The notes under the pieces were generated by a model that had not been told where the DNA came from, did not search any database, and worked only from the letters and a program-made list of their open reading frames with translations. Both the position numbers and the translations under genes were made by a program. 64,000 bases of DNA, from positions 124,001-188,000 of the forward strand of contig NZ_MCUN01000004.1 of assembly GCF_002873455.1 (NCBI RefSeq), written 5' to 3'. Source of the stretch: Vibrio splendidus (GTDB lineage: Bacteria > Pseudomonadota > Gammaproteobacteria > Enterobacterales > Vibrionaceae). Positions 1-7,554 of the stretch are shown piece after piece (the first letter of the stretch is position 1; every line of letters begins with the position of its first letter).

Positions 1-582
1 CCCCGGATTGCTATCTACATACCCCCATTCCATGGCTAATCTGAACATTCTAAGAACTAGGGAACGCAATCTGTTCACCGTGGATGGTTTCCTTGTTTCT
101 AAAACTCCATCGAGTAGCTTTTGAATGTCTTGTTGGCTGATATCGGTGATGCTTTTCTTGCCCCATTTAGGGTAGAAATGAAGCTTTAAGTTACCTACAT
201 CATTCTTAGCGGTAAGTTTGTTCATACGGGCATAGGGCAGGTAATGCAGCTCCGCAAATTCTTGAAACGTGAGCACATTGGATTTTTCATCCCTCATTGC
301 CTTAGGGTCATTTCCCAGTGCTATTTCTCGCTTGTAGTCATTGGCTATCTGTCTAGCAGTGTTGATATCTAGCGCAGGGTATTCACCTAGTTGAATTGAT
401 TTTTTCTTACCAAAATAGGTGTACCTGAATAGGAACCTACGCCTCCCTTGCCTGTTGATAATTATTTTCAGGCCGCTACAGAGCTCATCCGTATACTCGG
501 TTTCTTTGCTTCGACTTGTCGACGGCGTCGGCGGTAGTGAATCAAGTTGGCGTTTATTAAATTTGAATTTACGTGATTGCAC
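1..582 (-). CDS. Tyrosine recombinase (phage-type integrase), 5' part only; runs off the left edge
   Basis: Site-specific recombinase that would integrate and excise the element lying to the left. Only the first 194 codons are present, so the catalytic domain with the R-H-R-Y residues cannot be inspected. Residues ~25-85 resemble the arm-type DNA-binding domain of P4-family integrases (RFLFRYTYFGKKKSIQLGEY, then NTARQ and GNDPKA). Residues ~95-190 resemble the SAM-like core-binding domain (LTFQEFAEL, STVNRLRSLVLRMF). The start is taken as GTG at 582-580: the same frame is closed by a TAA 9 nt upstream, which is the stop of the preceding ORF, and AAGGGGG lies just before it. The upstream ORF and this gene therefore look co-transcribed and probably translationally coupled. 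The gene reads away from the tRNA. Confidence 0.85.
   Translation of the reverse strand, partial: MQSRKFKFNKRQLDSLPPTPSTSRSKETEYTDELCSGLKIIINRQGRRRFLFRYTYFGKKKSIQLGEYPALDINTARQIANDYKREIALGNDPKAMRDEKSNVLTFQEFAELHYLPYARMNKLTAKNDVGNLKLHFYPKWGKKSITDISQQDIQKLLDGVLETRKPSTVNRLRSLVLRMFRLAMEWGYVDSNPG
518..534. repeat. GTCGACGGCGTCGGCGG motif inside the integrase gene
   Basis: A GC-rich, CG-dinucleotide-rich 17-nt block in otherwise AT-rich sequence. Related strings occur at 765-775, 1845-1858 and 1902-1917. Coding for a proline/threonine/serine stretch near the integrase N-terminus explains it in part; the recurrence elsewhere in the island does not follow from coding. Confidence 0.4.
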
Positions 583-591
583 CAGTCCCCC

Positions 592-954
592 TTACTCATC
601 TGAGATTGAGAAATATAGATGTAATTCAGTGCGGAGTGTCTTCGGAATCAGCAGGTAGATACCCTTGCCGTTATCCTCGACAATGCTTAGGGATATAGAA
701 GCTCCGTAATCTAGATCATCTTCGAATTCGGTATAGGTTAGAGCTCGTTTCAGTAGTTCGATATCGTCGTCGACGACACTGTTTAGGTCAGTAATTGAGG
801 TGAGGAACCAGAGTTCACATTGCAGTTCATCCCATGCCTGCTGGGTTTCTGTTTCATCGTGGAATGGTTCGGTGAGTATGGATTTGACTTGTTCTTGTAA
901 GGTGGTGGTGATTGGTAGGGTTGTGATTTGTTTAAGATTAGCTAGCTTAATCAT
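592..954 (-). CDS. Hypothetical acidic protein coupled to the integrase
   Basis: I do not recognise this 120-residue protein. It is strongly acidic in its second half (DLNSVVDDDIELLKRA, EFEDDLDYG) and has no membrane segment, signal peptide or obvious helix-turn-helix. The open frame extends to ATG at 981 (129 residues), but only the ATG at 954 has a convincing Shine-Dalgarno (GGAG, 6 nt upstream), so I prefer that start. Its TAA (592-594) sits 9 nt before the GTG of the integrase, so the two are probably one operon. It could be a partner or regulator of recombination, or an unrelated cargo gene; neither can be decided from the sequence. Confidence 0.65.
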   Translation of the reverse strand: MIKLANLKQITTLPITTTLQEQVKSILTEPFHDETETQQAWDELQCELWFLTSITDLNSVVDDDIELLKRALTYTEFEDDLDYGASISLSIVEDNGKGIYLLIPKTLRTELHLYFSISDE

Positions 955-1033
955 ATTGAACTCCATGATTATCAGTATCATAGTGTTAATATGTGTTTAA
1001 TTTTATACATGATTCAGGAGTGCAAGGGCTACT

Positions 1034-1735
1034 ATGGATATGGCGGAGTTTTTCAGACAATACTTAGCTGAGTTGTCGGGGCAGTTAAAAGCATCAAACT
1101 TGTATCTAACAATCTTTGCTGCTCTGTTAGGCGCAGTTGTCGGTGTACTTCTTACAGTCTTAATATCTACTTTCTCCGGGTTCTTAAGGAAGTTGAGCTA
1201 TAACAAGTCGACTAGAATACAGCTACATCAGCTAACCAAGTCTAATATTATGCGGTGCCAAGTTAATATAGGTATTCTTCAGAATGAAATTACTGGTTTA
1301 TCTTCCCAAGGAAAATTCACTTTAAATGGCCTAGCTTTGCTTCAAGACTACGAACATACGTTACTTTACGCACCTGCCCATTTTAGACCGACAGAACTCT
1401 TTTTAATCCGCATGCAAATTACAGCCTTGAACTCTCATCATGCACAACTAACTGCAATGTTAGAACAAAGAGCCAGACTCGATATAGAAATTAGAAAAGC
1501 GCCGTCAGGTCAACAAGAGATGGAGTTAACAGGATTAAGGCTTGAATATGATCAACACCTTAATAAGAGGTTCTCGGATATACGGGAGTTCTCGGAAGCA
1601 CTGAGAGACTATCTTGATCTTGGAAGCTTCAAGAGATTTTTCACTAACTTTATCCCTTTAAAAATAGTTCAAAATAAATCAATGGAAGCAGCTACAGAGC
1701 CTCTACGCTACCAACCCCCACATCCCCCCAACTAA
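1034..1735 (+). CDS. Hypothetical membrane-anchored protein (island cargo)
   Basis: A 233-residue protein I do not recognise. Residues ~25-48 form one strong membrane span (LTIFAALLGAVVGVLLTVLI). The remaining ~185 residues are hydrophilic and probably helical, with a charged stretch around residues 150-190. It has no catalytic motif that I can see. The start ATG has AAGGG about 5 nt upstream and AGGAG 13 nt upstream. It is divergent from the integrase-linked ORF, the two starts being about 80 nt apart, so they probably share a promoter region. Position between integrase and tRNA marks it as part of the acquired element. Confidence 0.65.
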   Translation: MDMAEFFRQYLAELSGQLKASNLYLTIFAALLGAVVGVLLTVLISTFSGFLRKLSYNKSTRIQLHQLTKSNIMRCQVNIGILQNEITGLSSQGKFTLNGLALLQDYEHTLLYAPAHFRPTELFLIRMQITALNSHHAQLTAMLEQRARLDIEIRKAPSGQQEMELTGLRLEYDQHLNKRFSDIREFSEALRDYLDLGSFKRFFTNFIPLKIVQNKSMEAATEPLRYQPPHPPN

Positions 1736-1844
1736 ACCTAAAATCCTAAGTCGCTGGGTCGGTCACTCTAGACTGGCCCTGTAATCTCTCTCTAGCCCTT
1801 GCTCTACCTAACTTCTTCAGTAATTATTTTCCCTAGGTTTTGTT

Positions 1845-1917
1845 GACGGCGTCGTCGGTCCGGTCCTAGTCCGGTCTTTCACCTTGATTTTAGGTCTATT
1901 GCCGCCGTCGTCGACGG
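1845..1917. repeat. Cluster of CG-rich direct and inverted motifs
   Basis: Contains GACGGCGTCGTCGG (1845-1858), two TCCGGTC copies one helical turn apart (1859-1865 and 1870-1876), and CCGCCGTCGTCGACGG (1902-1917). The 11-mer CGTCGTCGACG at 1906-1916 recurs exactly at 765-775. Helically phased short repeats are typical of integrase arm sites; that reading is inference. Confidence 0.45.
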
Positions 1918-2125
1918 GATTCCCACGCTAGATTTCCATCTGATTCCCTCAACCCATGCGATACCCCAAGTTCTCCCCCTAACGCATACGAGATTCGCCC
2001 TAGAACCACTCCTATCCTTGAGATTACCGATTCCAGTATGAATACCAGTCCAGTGATTAGCATTCGTTTCTCGCTCTGAGGCTCACTGCTGCTGACTACT
2101 AACCTAAATCACTTAAGAGATATCA

Positions 2126-2153
2126 GACCAATTACCACGGAGGGTAATTGGTC
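2126..2153. repeat. Perfect 11-bp inverted repeat, 6-nt spacer
   Basis: GACCAATTACC at 2126-2136 and GGTAATTGGTC at 2143-2153 are exact complements around ACGGAG. There is no T-run on either side, so an intrinsic terminator is unlikely. A dimeric repressor or excisionase operator, or a structured RNA, would fit. Confidence 0.7.
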
Positions 2154-2266
2154 ATCATTGTTCAACAGTCATCTGGTTCTAATCTTCGGTGCTGAGTCTC
2201 CTGACTGATCTCAGCTAGAACTCCATCTAAGTATCTCATTTATATCTATATAAATTACTGAACCTA

Positions 2267-2434
2267 ATGGAACGGAATGTTGGTTATATTTTTGTTGGCT
2301 TAGTCGGGAAGTTTTTCTGGGGTTCTACTCTGGTGTTGAGTGGTATGTATCTAGCGCAGAGTCGTGCCGTACAGATGAGAGAGGTTACTGATGGTCGACA
2401 TCAGTCTGAGGTAGATTTATGGGTTCTGTGGTGA
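2267..2434 (+). CDS. Possible 55-aa membrane peptide, weak candidate
   Basis: An ATG-started frame of 55 codons with one hydrophobic segment (residues ~5-30, IFVGLVGKFFWGSTLVLSG) and a charged tail. There is no Shine-Dalgarno, but a TATATAAAT string lies about 15 nt upstream, so a leaderless transcript is possible. Equally it may be a chance frame in non-coding island DNA. Confidence 0.2.
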   Translation: MERNVGYIFVGLVGKFFWGSTLVLSGMYLAQSRAVQMREVTDGRHQSEVDLWVLW

Positions 2435-2512
2435 TTAGGTGGAGTGTTTCACTGGCGCTAATGGAATCGTGCTTACAGGAAGTAATCGAAGACCGGATAT
2501 GGAAAGGACTAG

Positions 2513-2548
2513 AAAAGATAAAGGCCCATGAATTTCTTCATGAGCCTT
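2513..2548 (-). terminator. Rho-independent terminator of tRNA-Ile2
   Basis: Read on the minus strand, a 12-bp stem (2537-2548 with 2521-2532, one G-U pair) closes a 4-nt loop and is followed by TATCTTTTC. It starts about 10 nt after the CCA end of the tRNA. Being on the island side of the tRNA, it was either kept at integration or supplied by the element. Confidence 0.7.
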
Positions 2549-2557
2549 ATCGAAATT

Positions 2558-2633
2558 TGGTGGCCCCTCCCAGATTTGAACTGGGGACCGAACGATTATG
2601 AGTCGTGCGCTCTAACCACTGAGCTAAGGGGCC
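2558..2633 (-). tRNA. ileX: tRNA-Ile2 (anticodon CAU, lysidine type)
   Basis: A complete 76-nt cloverleaf including encoded CCA (2558-2560). The acceptor stem begins GGCCCCT and pairs with the 3' GGGGCC; the anticodon CAU is at 2600-2598 in the loop CTCATAA. A CAU anticodon could be Met or Ile2. The GGCCCCT acceptor matches the Ile2 species whose C34 is converted to lysidine by TilS to read AUA, and not elongator tRNA-Met, which in enterobacteria starts GGCTACG. Its location beside rpoD also matches E. coli ileX. The 3' half faces the integrase region, the usual side for an attachment site. Confidence 0.92.
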
Positions 2634-2644
2634 GTAGGGCATAG

Positions 2645-2673
2645 ATTATAGGGGAACCAATCAATGGTGTCTA
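2645..2673 (-). promoter_or_regulatory. Sigma-70 promoter of tRNA-Ile2
   Basis: Minus strand: TAGACA (2673-2668), 17-bp spacer, perfect TATAAT (2650-2645). Transcription would begin around 2638, a few bases before the mature tRNA. The -35 lies in a 12-bp palindrome GTGTCTAGACAC (2667-2678). Confidence 0.7.
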
Positions 2674-2730
2674 GACACTATGGGGGGCAATTCCGCTTAC
2701 ATCTTAGCCACTTAAATCACGTAGGCACAA

Positions 2731-2756
2731 AAAAGGTGAGCCAACGCTCACCTTTT
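2731..2756. terminator. Terminator downstream of rpoD
   Basis: AAAAGGTGAGC (2731-2741) and GCTCACCTTTT (2746-2756) form a perfect 11-bp stem with a 4-nt loop. On the minus strand it is followed by a run of T, ending the rpsU-yqeY-dnaG-rpoD transcript. Confidence 0.85.
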
Positions 2757-2796
2757 CTATTTTATGCTTAAAAGCTAACCACACTAAAGCGTGTAA

Positions 2797-4641
2797 TTAC
2801 TCGTCTAGGAAGCTACGCAGAGTTTCTGAGCGGCTTGGGTGACGAAGTTTACGTAGTGCTTTTGCTTCGATCTGACGGATACGTTCACGAGTTACGTCAA
2901 ATTGTTTACCAACCTCTTCAAGAGTGTGGTCAGTATTCATGTCGATACCGAAACGCATACGCAGTACTTTCGCTTCACGAGGAGTTAGGCCTGCAAGAAC
3001 GTCTTTAGTTGCGCCGCGTAGGCTTGTTGCCGTAGCAGAGTCTAAAGGTAGTTCTAGCGTTGTATCCTCGATGAAATCACCTAGATGCGAATCTTCGTCG
3101 TCACCGATTGGTGTCTCCATTGAGATAGGCTCTTTAGCGATTTTCAGTACTTTGCGGATCTTGTCTTCAGGCATTTGCATGCGCTCAGCCAACTCTTCCG
3201 GAAGCGGTTCACGACCCATCTCTTGTAGCATTTGACGAGAGATACGGTTTAATTTGTTGATCGTTTCGATCATGTGAACCGGGATACGGATAGTACGAGC
3301 TTGGTCGGCAATCGAACGAGTGATTGCTTGACGGATCCACCACGTAGCATAAGTAGAGAACTTGTAACCACGACGGTATTCAAACTTATCTACCGCTTTC
3401 ATCAGACCGATGTTACCTTCTTGGATTAGATCCAGGAATTGTAGACCACGGTTTGTGTACTTCTTAGCAATCGAGATTACTAGACGTAAGTTCGCTTCAA
3501 CCATCTCTTTCTTCGCACGACGAGCTTTCGCTTCACCGATAGACATACGACGGCTGATATCTTTGATGCTTTGAACAGTAAGAGACGTTTCACGTTCGAT
3601 GATATCCAGCTTTTGGATAGAGCGACGGATGTCGTGTTCGTTACGTTTGATCTTTTCTGCGTATGGCTTGTCTGAAGCAAGAACTTCGTCCAACCATGCT
3701 TCGCTAGATTCATTGCCAGTAAATAGAGCAATGAAAGATTTCTTCGGCATTTTTCCGTACTCAACCGTTTGACGCATGATTAGGCGTTCTTGAGTACGTA
3801 CGCGATCCATCGAAGTACGCAGTTCGTTTACTAGGTAATCAAACTGTTTTGGCGTCAGACGGAATTCTTTGAATACGTCTTGCATCATTGTTGTTGCAAG
3901 CGTTGCTTTCGGGCTTTCGTGGCCGTATTCATTGATTGCTAGTTGACGGTTTTGGTAGCTAGTGCGAAGCGCTGTGAATTTCTCAAGAGCAAGCTCAGGA
4001 TCAATACCTGTATCTTCCTCTTCTTCTTCCTCGTCGTCTTCTGCTTCTTCTTTGTCTTCGTCTTCTAGATCAGTTTTAGCAAGTTCTGAACCGATGTGAG
4101 TCGCCGTTGGCGCAGCTGTGCCATCGTCGTCTGGGTCAACAAAGCCATTGATTAGATCTGTTAAACGAATCTCTTCAGCGAGTACGCGGTCAAACTGTTC
4201 CAAGATGTATGGAATAGTGCCTGGGTACTCAGCAACAGATAATTGAACGGTATTGATACCATCTTCAATACGCTTCGCAATGTCGATTTCGCCTTCACGA
4301 GTCAGTAGTTCAACTGTACCCATTTCACGCATGTACATACGAACTGGGTCAGTTGTACGGCCAATCTCGCTTTCTACGCTTGAAAGCGCAGCAGCAGCAG
4401 CTTCAGCTGCATCTTCATCTATATTGGCATCGTCATCATTAAGAGCTAGATCATCAGCGTCAGGTGCAGTTTCTACTACCTTGATACCCATGTCATTGAT
4501 CATTTGAATGATGTCTTCTACCTGTTCAGAATCCACGATTTCTGCAGGTAGGTGGTCGTTTACTTCGGCGTAGGTCAGATAGCCTTGTTCCTTGCCTTTA
4601 ATAACAAGTAATTTAAGCTGTGACTGCGGATTTTGATCCAT
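2797..4641 (-). CDS. rpoD: RNA polymerase primary sigma factor RpoD (sigma-70)
   Basis: Directs RNA polymerase to housekeeping promoters. The protein has 614 residues, the size of E. coli sigma-70. In order: region 1.1 (residues ~5-80), region 1.2 with [18 protein letters not shown], a non-conserved insert holding an acidic run ([16 protein letters not shown], about residues 195-210), the region 2 core-binding and -10-reading helices ([30 protein letters not shown]), region 3, and the region 4 helix-turn-helix that reads -35 elements ([20 protein letters not shown]). Last gene of the macromolecular synthesis operon, 99 bp after dnaG and followed by a strong terminator. Nothing abnormal is seen. 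Confidence 0.98.
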   Translation of the reverse strand: MDQNPQSQLKLLVIKGKEQGYLTYAEVNDHLPAEIVDSEQVEDIIQMINDMGIKVVETAPDADDLALNDDDANIDEDAAEAAAAALSSVESEIGRTTDPVRMYMREMGTVELLTREGEIDIAKRIEDGINTVQLSVAEYPGTIPYILEQFDRVLAEEIRLTDLINGFVDPDDDGTAAPTATHIGSELAKTDLEDEDKEEAEDDEEEEEEDTGIDPELALEKFTALRTSYQNRQLAINEYGHESPKATLATTMMQDVFKEFRLTPKQFDYLVNELRTSMDRVRTQERLIMRQTVEYGKMPKKSFIALFTGNESSEAWLDEVLASDKPYAEKIKRNEHDIRRSIQKLDIIERETSLTVQSIKDISRRMSIGEAKARRAKKEMVEANLRLVISIAKKYTNRGLQFLDLIQEGNIGLMKAVDKFEYRRGYKFSTYATWWIRQAITRSIADQARTIRIPVHMIETINKLNRISRQMLQEMGREPLPEELAERMQMPEDKIRKVLKIAKEPISMETPIGDDEDSHLGDFIEDTTLELPLDSATATSLRGATKDVLAGLTPREAKVLRMRFGIDMNTDHTLEEVGKQFDVTRERIRQIEAKALRKLRHPSRSETLRSFLDE

Positions 4642-4740
4642 AGATGATATCCAACTTCAGGTCTGGTGAAGGACGTTGCATTCTCAAATGCAAACCAATT
4701 ATGTTAACAAATTTATTAAATGCTGACTAATCAAACAGGG

Positions 4741-6492
4741 TTACGCTTTTAGATCTAGCATTAAAGCTAGTAGCTCCCTTTTTTCTTCGGCTGATAAACC
4801 GACACTTCTTGCTTTGGCCTGCAGGTTTTCAATTTGTTTTTCAACGCACTGGGCAAGGATATTGTCCAATGAGTCTAAAAATATGTCTTCTTGGTTGTCT
4901 TCGTCGAGGGGGATTTCCCAGCTCGCGAGACGAGACAGAAGTGCCTCATGTTTGTTCTCTCGCCAATGTTCTAATAATTGGCCTGTGCTGATATGGGGGT
5001 TCACTCGGCAGATATCAAGTACTTCGACGAATAAACTTAGTCCTGGCAACTGTAAGCCTTTGACACTTGATAAATCCGGTACCATATCAGCATAGCTCGG
5101 ATTCTGGATAAGCAAAGCGATAACTTCACGCATTGGAGTGCGCTTGAGCTCTTTATGCGGTTGAGGTGTCGGGTTCTTCGTGTGAACGCGAGCACGTCTT
5201 AATTGGTTATCAAATCCAGTTCTTTCATCGAGCAATTTTTCGAGCAATTCTTGGAAGTAACTGTCAGGGATTTTATTAATCAAGGCGCTAGCGTGTGCAC
5301 GCAGTGCCGATTTCCCTTCTGTTGTTCCTAAGTTTAGTTTATGCAGCTCGATGAGGTTATCAAACAAGTAAGTCGAGAGCGGAGTCGCATTTTGTACCAG
5401 TTGTTCAAAAGCGTCTTTACCGTGCTCTCTTATATAGCTGTCAGGGTCTTCGCCGTCAGGCAAAAATAGGAACTTCAGCGTATTACCTGTTTTTAGAAAC
5501 TCTAATGCGTTTTCTAGTGCGCGCCATGCTGCTTCTTTACCTGCTCTATCACCGTCGTAGCAACAAACCACAGTATTGGTCTGGCGGAACAACATCTGAA
5601 CGTGATCCCCCGTTGTTGAGGTACCCAGTGATGCTACTGAGTAATCAACACCGTATTGCGCGAGTGCGACAACATCCATATAACCTTCAACCACAAGTAC
5701 TTGAGGCGGTTCACGGTATGCTTGTAACACTTCATAAAGGCCGTAAAGCTCTTTACCTTTATGGAAGATCGGCGTTTCTGGCGAGTTCAGATACTTTGGC
5801 GTGCCGTCTTCTAAAACACGACCACCAAACCCGATCACACGGCCACGACGGTCACGAATCGGGAACATCACGCGTCCACGGAATCGATCGTATCGGTTGC
5901 CTTTATCGTTTTCTATCAACATGCCGCCAGTAACGAGCATGTCTTGGGCTTCTTTTTGTTGTCCAAAGTTCTTACGAACCAAGTCCCATTCATCGGCCAC
6001 ATAGCCAATGCCAAACTTCTGTACGATTTCACCAGATAGTCCACGATTCTTTAGGTAATCGATCGCAGGCTTGTTCGCTGATATTTTTAGTTGAGAGCGG
6101 TAAAAGTTACTGATGCCACCCATCAAATCGTAGAGATTACGTTTTTGTTCACTGTTAGCCCTTGGCGTTGTGGATATTTCACCACTGCGTTGTTCTCTAG
6201 GAACATCAAGGCCTAAAAATGAGGCCAGCTCTTCTATCGCTTCAACAAAATCGAGACGTTCGAACTCCATAATGAAGTCGATAGCATTGCCGTGTACGCC
6301 ACAACCGAAGCAGTGATAAAACTGTTTTTCTTGGCTTACGCTGAAAGAAGGGGTCTTTTCGTTGTGAAATGGGCAACAAGCACCATAGTTTTTGCCTTTT
6401 TTCTTAAGTTTCACGCGTGCGTCCACAATATCGACAATGTCGAGACGCGCTAGGAGGTCATCGATGAAACTACGCGGGATGTGTCCTGCCAT
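4741..6492 (-). CDS. dnaG: DNA primase
   Basis: Makes the RNA primers for leading- and lagging-strand replication and works with DnaB helicase. The protein has 583 residues, normal for the family. The N-terminal CHC2 zinc site has Cys40, His43, Cys61 and Cys64 (CCPFH, HCFGC). The catalytic core and TOPRIM domain follow, with VVEGYMDVVALAQYG and DGDRAGKEAA supplying the metal-binding acidic residues. The C-terminal ~150 residues are the helicase-binding domain. It follows yqeY after a gap that contains a strong hairpin, and precedes rpoD. Confidence 0.97.
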   Translation of the reverse strand: MAGHIPRSFIDDLLARLDIVDIVDARVKLKKKGKNYGACCPFHNEKTPSFSVSQEKQFYHCFGCGVHGNAIDFIMEFERLDFVEAIEELASFLGLDVPREQRSGEISTTPRANSEQKRNLYDLMGGISNFYRSQLKISANKPAIDYLKNRGLSGEIVQKFGIGYVADEWDLVRKNFGQQKEAQDMLVTGGMLIENDKGNRYDRFRGRVMFPIRDRRGRVIGFGGRVLEDGTPKYLNSPETPIFHKGKELYGLYEVLQAYREPPQVLVVEGYMDVVALAQYGVDYSVASLGTSTTGDHVQMLFRQTNTVVCCYDGDRAGKEAAWRALENALEFLKTGNTLKFLFLPDGEDPDSYIREHGKDAFEQLVQNATPLSTYLFDNLIELHKLNLGTTEGKSALRAHASALINKIPDSYFQELLEKLLDERTGFDNQLRRARVHTKNPTPQPHKELKRTPMREVIALLIQNPSYADMVPDLSSVKGLQLPGLSLFVEVLDICRVNPHISTGQLLEHWRENKHEALLSRLASWEIPLDEDNQEDIFLDSLDNILAQCVEKQIENLQAKARSVGLSAEEKRELLALMLDLKA

Positions 6493-6558
6493 AAAACCTT
6501 AGAAAAATGCACTAACTGAGAGTGTGGATAATAATAGTTTGAATAGGTTATAGATACA

Positions 6559-6595
6559 AACAAGCCGTGCGTTCCGAAGGATTGCACGGCTTGTT
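6559..6595 (-). terminator. Hairpin between yqeY and dnaG (attenuator or partial terminator)
   Basis: AACAAGCCGTGC (6559-6570) and GCACGGCTTGTT (6584-6595) form a perfect 12-bp stem with a 13-nt loop. The following minus-strand bases give only a poor T-tract. In E. coli a terminator between rpsU and dnaG keeps primase scarce relative to S21; this hairpin sits in the equivalent place, after yqeY. Confidence 0.7.
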
Positions 6596-6611
6596 GCAAT
6601 TTGATTTGGGA

Positions 6612-7055
6612 TTAAGCGAGTTTAGAACGAACTAAACCACTAACTTTACCCATATCTGCACGCCCTTGAATTTGTGGTTTCAAGATAGCTATTACTTTAC
6701 CCATGTCTTGCATGCCCGCAGGTTGAGTTTCTGCAATTGCGCTATCAAGTAGTGCAATAACTTCTTCTTCAGTTAGCGGTTGAGGCATAAAGCCCTCAAG
6801 TACCGTAATTTCTGCTTTTTCCACGTCAGCAAGATCTTGACGATTTGCCGATTCATATTGAGCAACAGAATCGCGACGTTGCTTAACCATTTTAACTAAT
6901 ATAGCAATAATGTCGTCGTCGTTCAGAGTGATCCGTTCGTCAACTTCACGTTGCTTAATTGCTGAAAGAGCTAAGCGGATAGTGCCAAGGCGCGGTTTGT
7001 CCTTGGCTTTCATCGCTAATTTTTGCTCTTCTTTGAGTTGTTCAATAAGAGCCAT
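6612..7055 (-). CDS. yqeY: GatB/YqeY domain protein
   Basis: A 147-residue protein of the GatB/YqeY family, related to the tail domain of the tRNA-dependent amidotransferase subunit GatB. Its own role is not settled; binding of tRNA is suggested by the GatB relation. Typical features are the KAKDKPRLGTIRLALSAI start, ILVKMVKQRRDS in the middle and the GMQDMGKVIAILKPQIQGRA motif towards the end. It lies between rpsU and dnaG, 25 nt after rpsU, an arrangement common in vibrios but not in E. coli. Confidence 0.93.
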   Translation of the reverse strand: MALIEQLKEEQKLAMKAKDKPRLGTIRLALSAIKQREVDERITLNDDDIIAILVKMVKQRRDSVAQYESANRQDLADVEKAEITVLEGFMPQPLTEEEVIALLDSAIAETQPAGMQDMGKVIAILKPQIQGRADMGKVSGLVRSKLA

Positions 7056-7080
7056 AACTCAGTCCTTATGGATTAAGTTA

Positions 7081-7296
7081 TTAGTACAGACGAACGCGAC
7101 GTGCGTTTTCGCGAGCTAGCTTTTTAGCGTGACGCTTTTGAGCTGCTGCTTTAGCGCGTTTGCGAACTGTAGTTGGCTTTTCGTAATGCTCACGACGACG
7201 CACTTCAGAAAGGATACCTGCTTTTTCACAAGAGCGCTTGAAACGACGTAGTGCAACGTCGAACGGTTCGTTTTCACGTACTTTAACTATTGGCAT
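7081..7296 (-). CDS. rpsU: 30S ribosomal protein S21
   Basis: A 71-residue, very basic protein of the small ribosomal subunit that helps mRNA binding at initiation. It is full length ([20 protein letters not shown]; basic tail [14 protein letters not shown]). The start has an excellent GAGGTGA Shine-Dalgarno 7 nt upstream. First gene of the rpsU-yqeY-dnaG-rpoD operon, divergent from tsaD as in E. coli. Confidence 0.98.
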   Translation of the reverse strand: MPIVKVRENEPFDVALRRFKRSCEKAGILSEVRRREHYEKPTTVRKRAKAAAQKRHAKKLARENARRVRLY

Positions 7297-7423
7297 ATGC
7301 CTTTCACCTCAGGGGTTATTCATTATCGCTGGTTACTCAGTACCAAATCAGAGAAGTTACCCATCGAGCTAACTCTCTATTCGCGTTTGGCCATTAACCA
7401 GCTTGATCAAAAATGGTGCGGAA

Positions 7424-7452
7424 TTTTAATCCGATCACAGTGGCTTTGTAAA
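7424..7452 (-). promoter_or_regulatory. Probable promoter of the rpsU operon
   Basis: Minus strand TTTACA (7452-7447), 17-bp spacer, TTAAAA (7429-7424). It would give a leader of about 120 nt before rpsU. The assignment rests on hexamer match and spacing only. Confidence 0.45.
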
Positions 7453-7554
7453 GCACTTTGTCGATTATAGTCTGTACAATATTTGTTTGAAGAGCTTAGG
7501 CAGGGTAATATTGCGCTAATTTCCCATTTTAGACGAAAGCGTGCCGAGAAAATT

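Larger units (their letters stand above)
1736..2266. other. Non-coding, repeat-containing stretch of the island
   Basis: About 530 bp without a credible gene on either strand. It holds a TCCGGTC direct repeat spaced 11 bp apart (1859-1865, 1870-1876), CG-rich blocks at 1845-1858 and 1902-1917, and a perfect inverted repeat at 2126-2153. Such content fits a recombination or control region near an integrase, but no protein-binding site can be assigned with certainty. Confidence 0.5.

Noticed and set aside
419..1000. Plus-strand frames of 79 and 66 codons
   Set aside because: They are antisense to the integrase and the 120-aa ORF, which have proper starts and, for the integrase, recognisable domains.
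2419..2601. Plus-strand 60-codon frame
   Set aside because: It runs antisense through the tRNA terminator and into the tRNA gene; no conserved features.
2558..2633. Elongator tRNA-Met
   Set aside because: Anticodon CAU alone is ambiguous, but the GGCCCCT acceptor stem and the rpoD neighbourhood fit tRNA-Ile2.
7483..7554. Longer N-terminus for tsaD
   Set aside because: Residues before MRIIGIETS are not expected in TsaD; the shorter form matches the known length.
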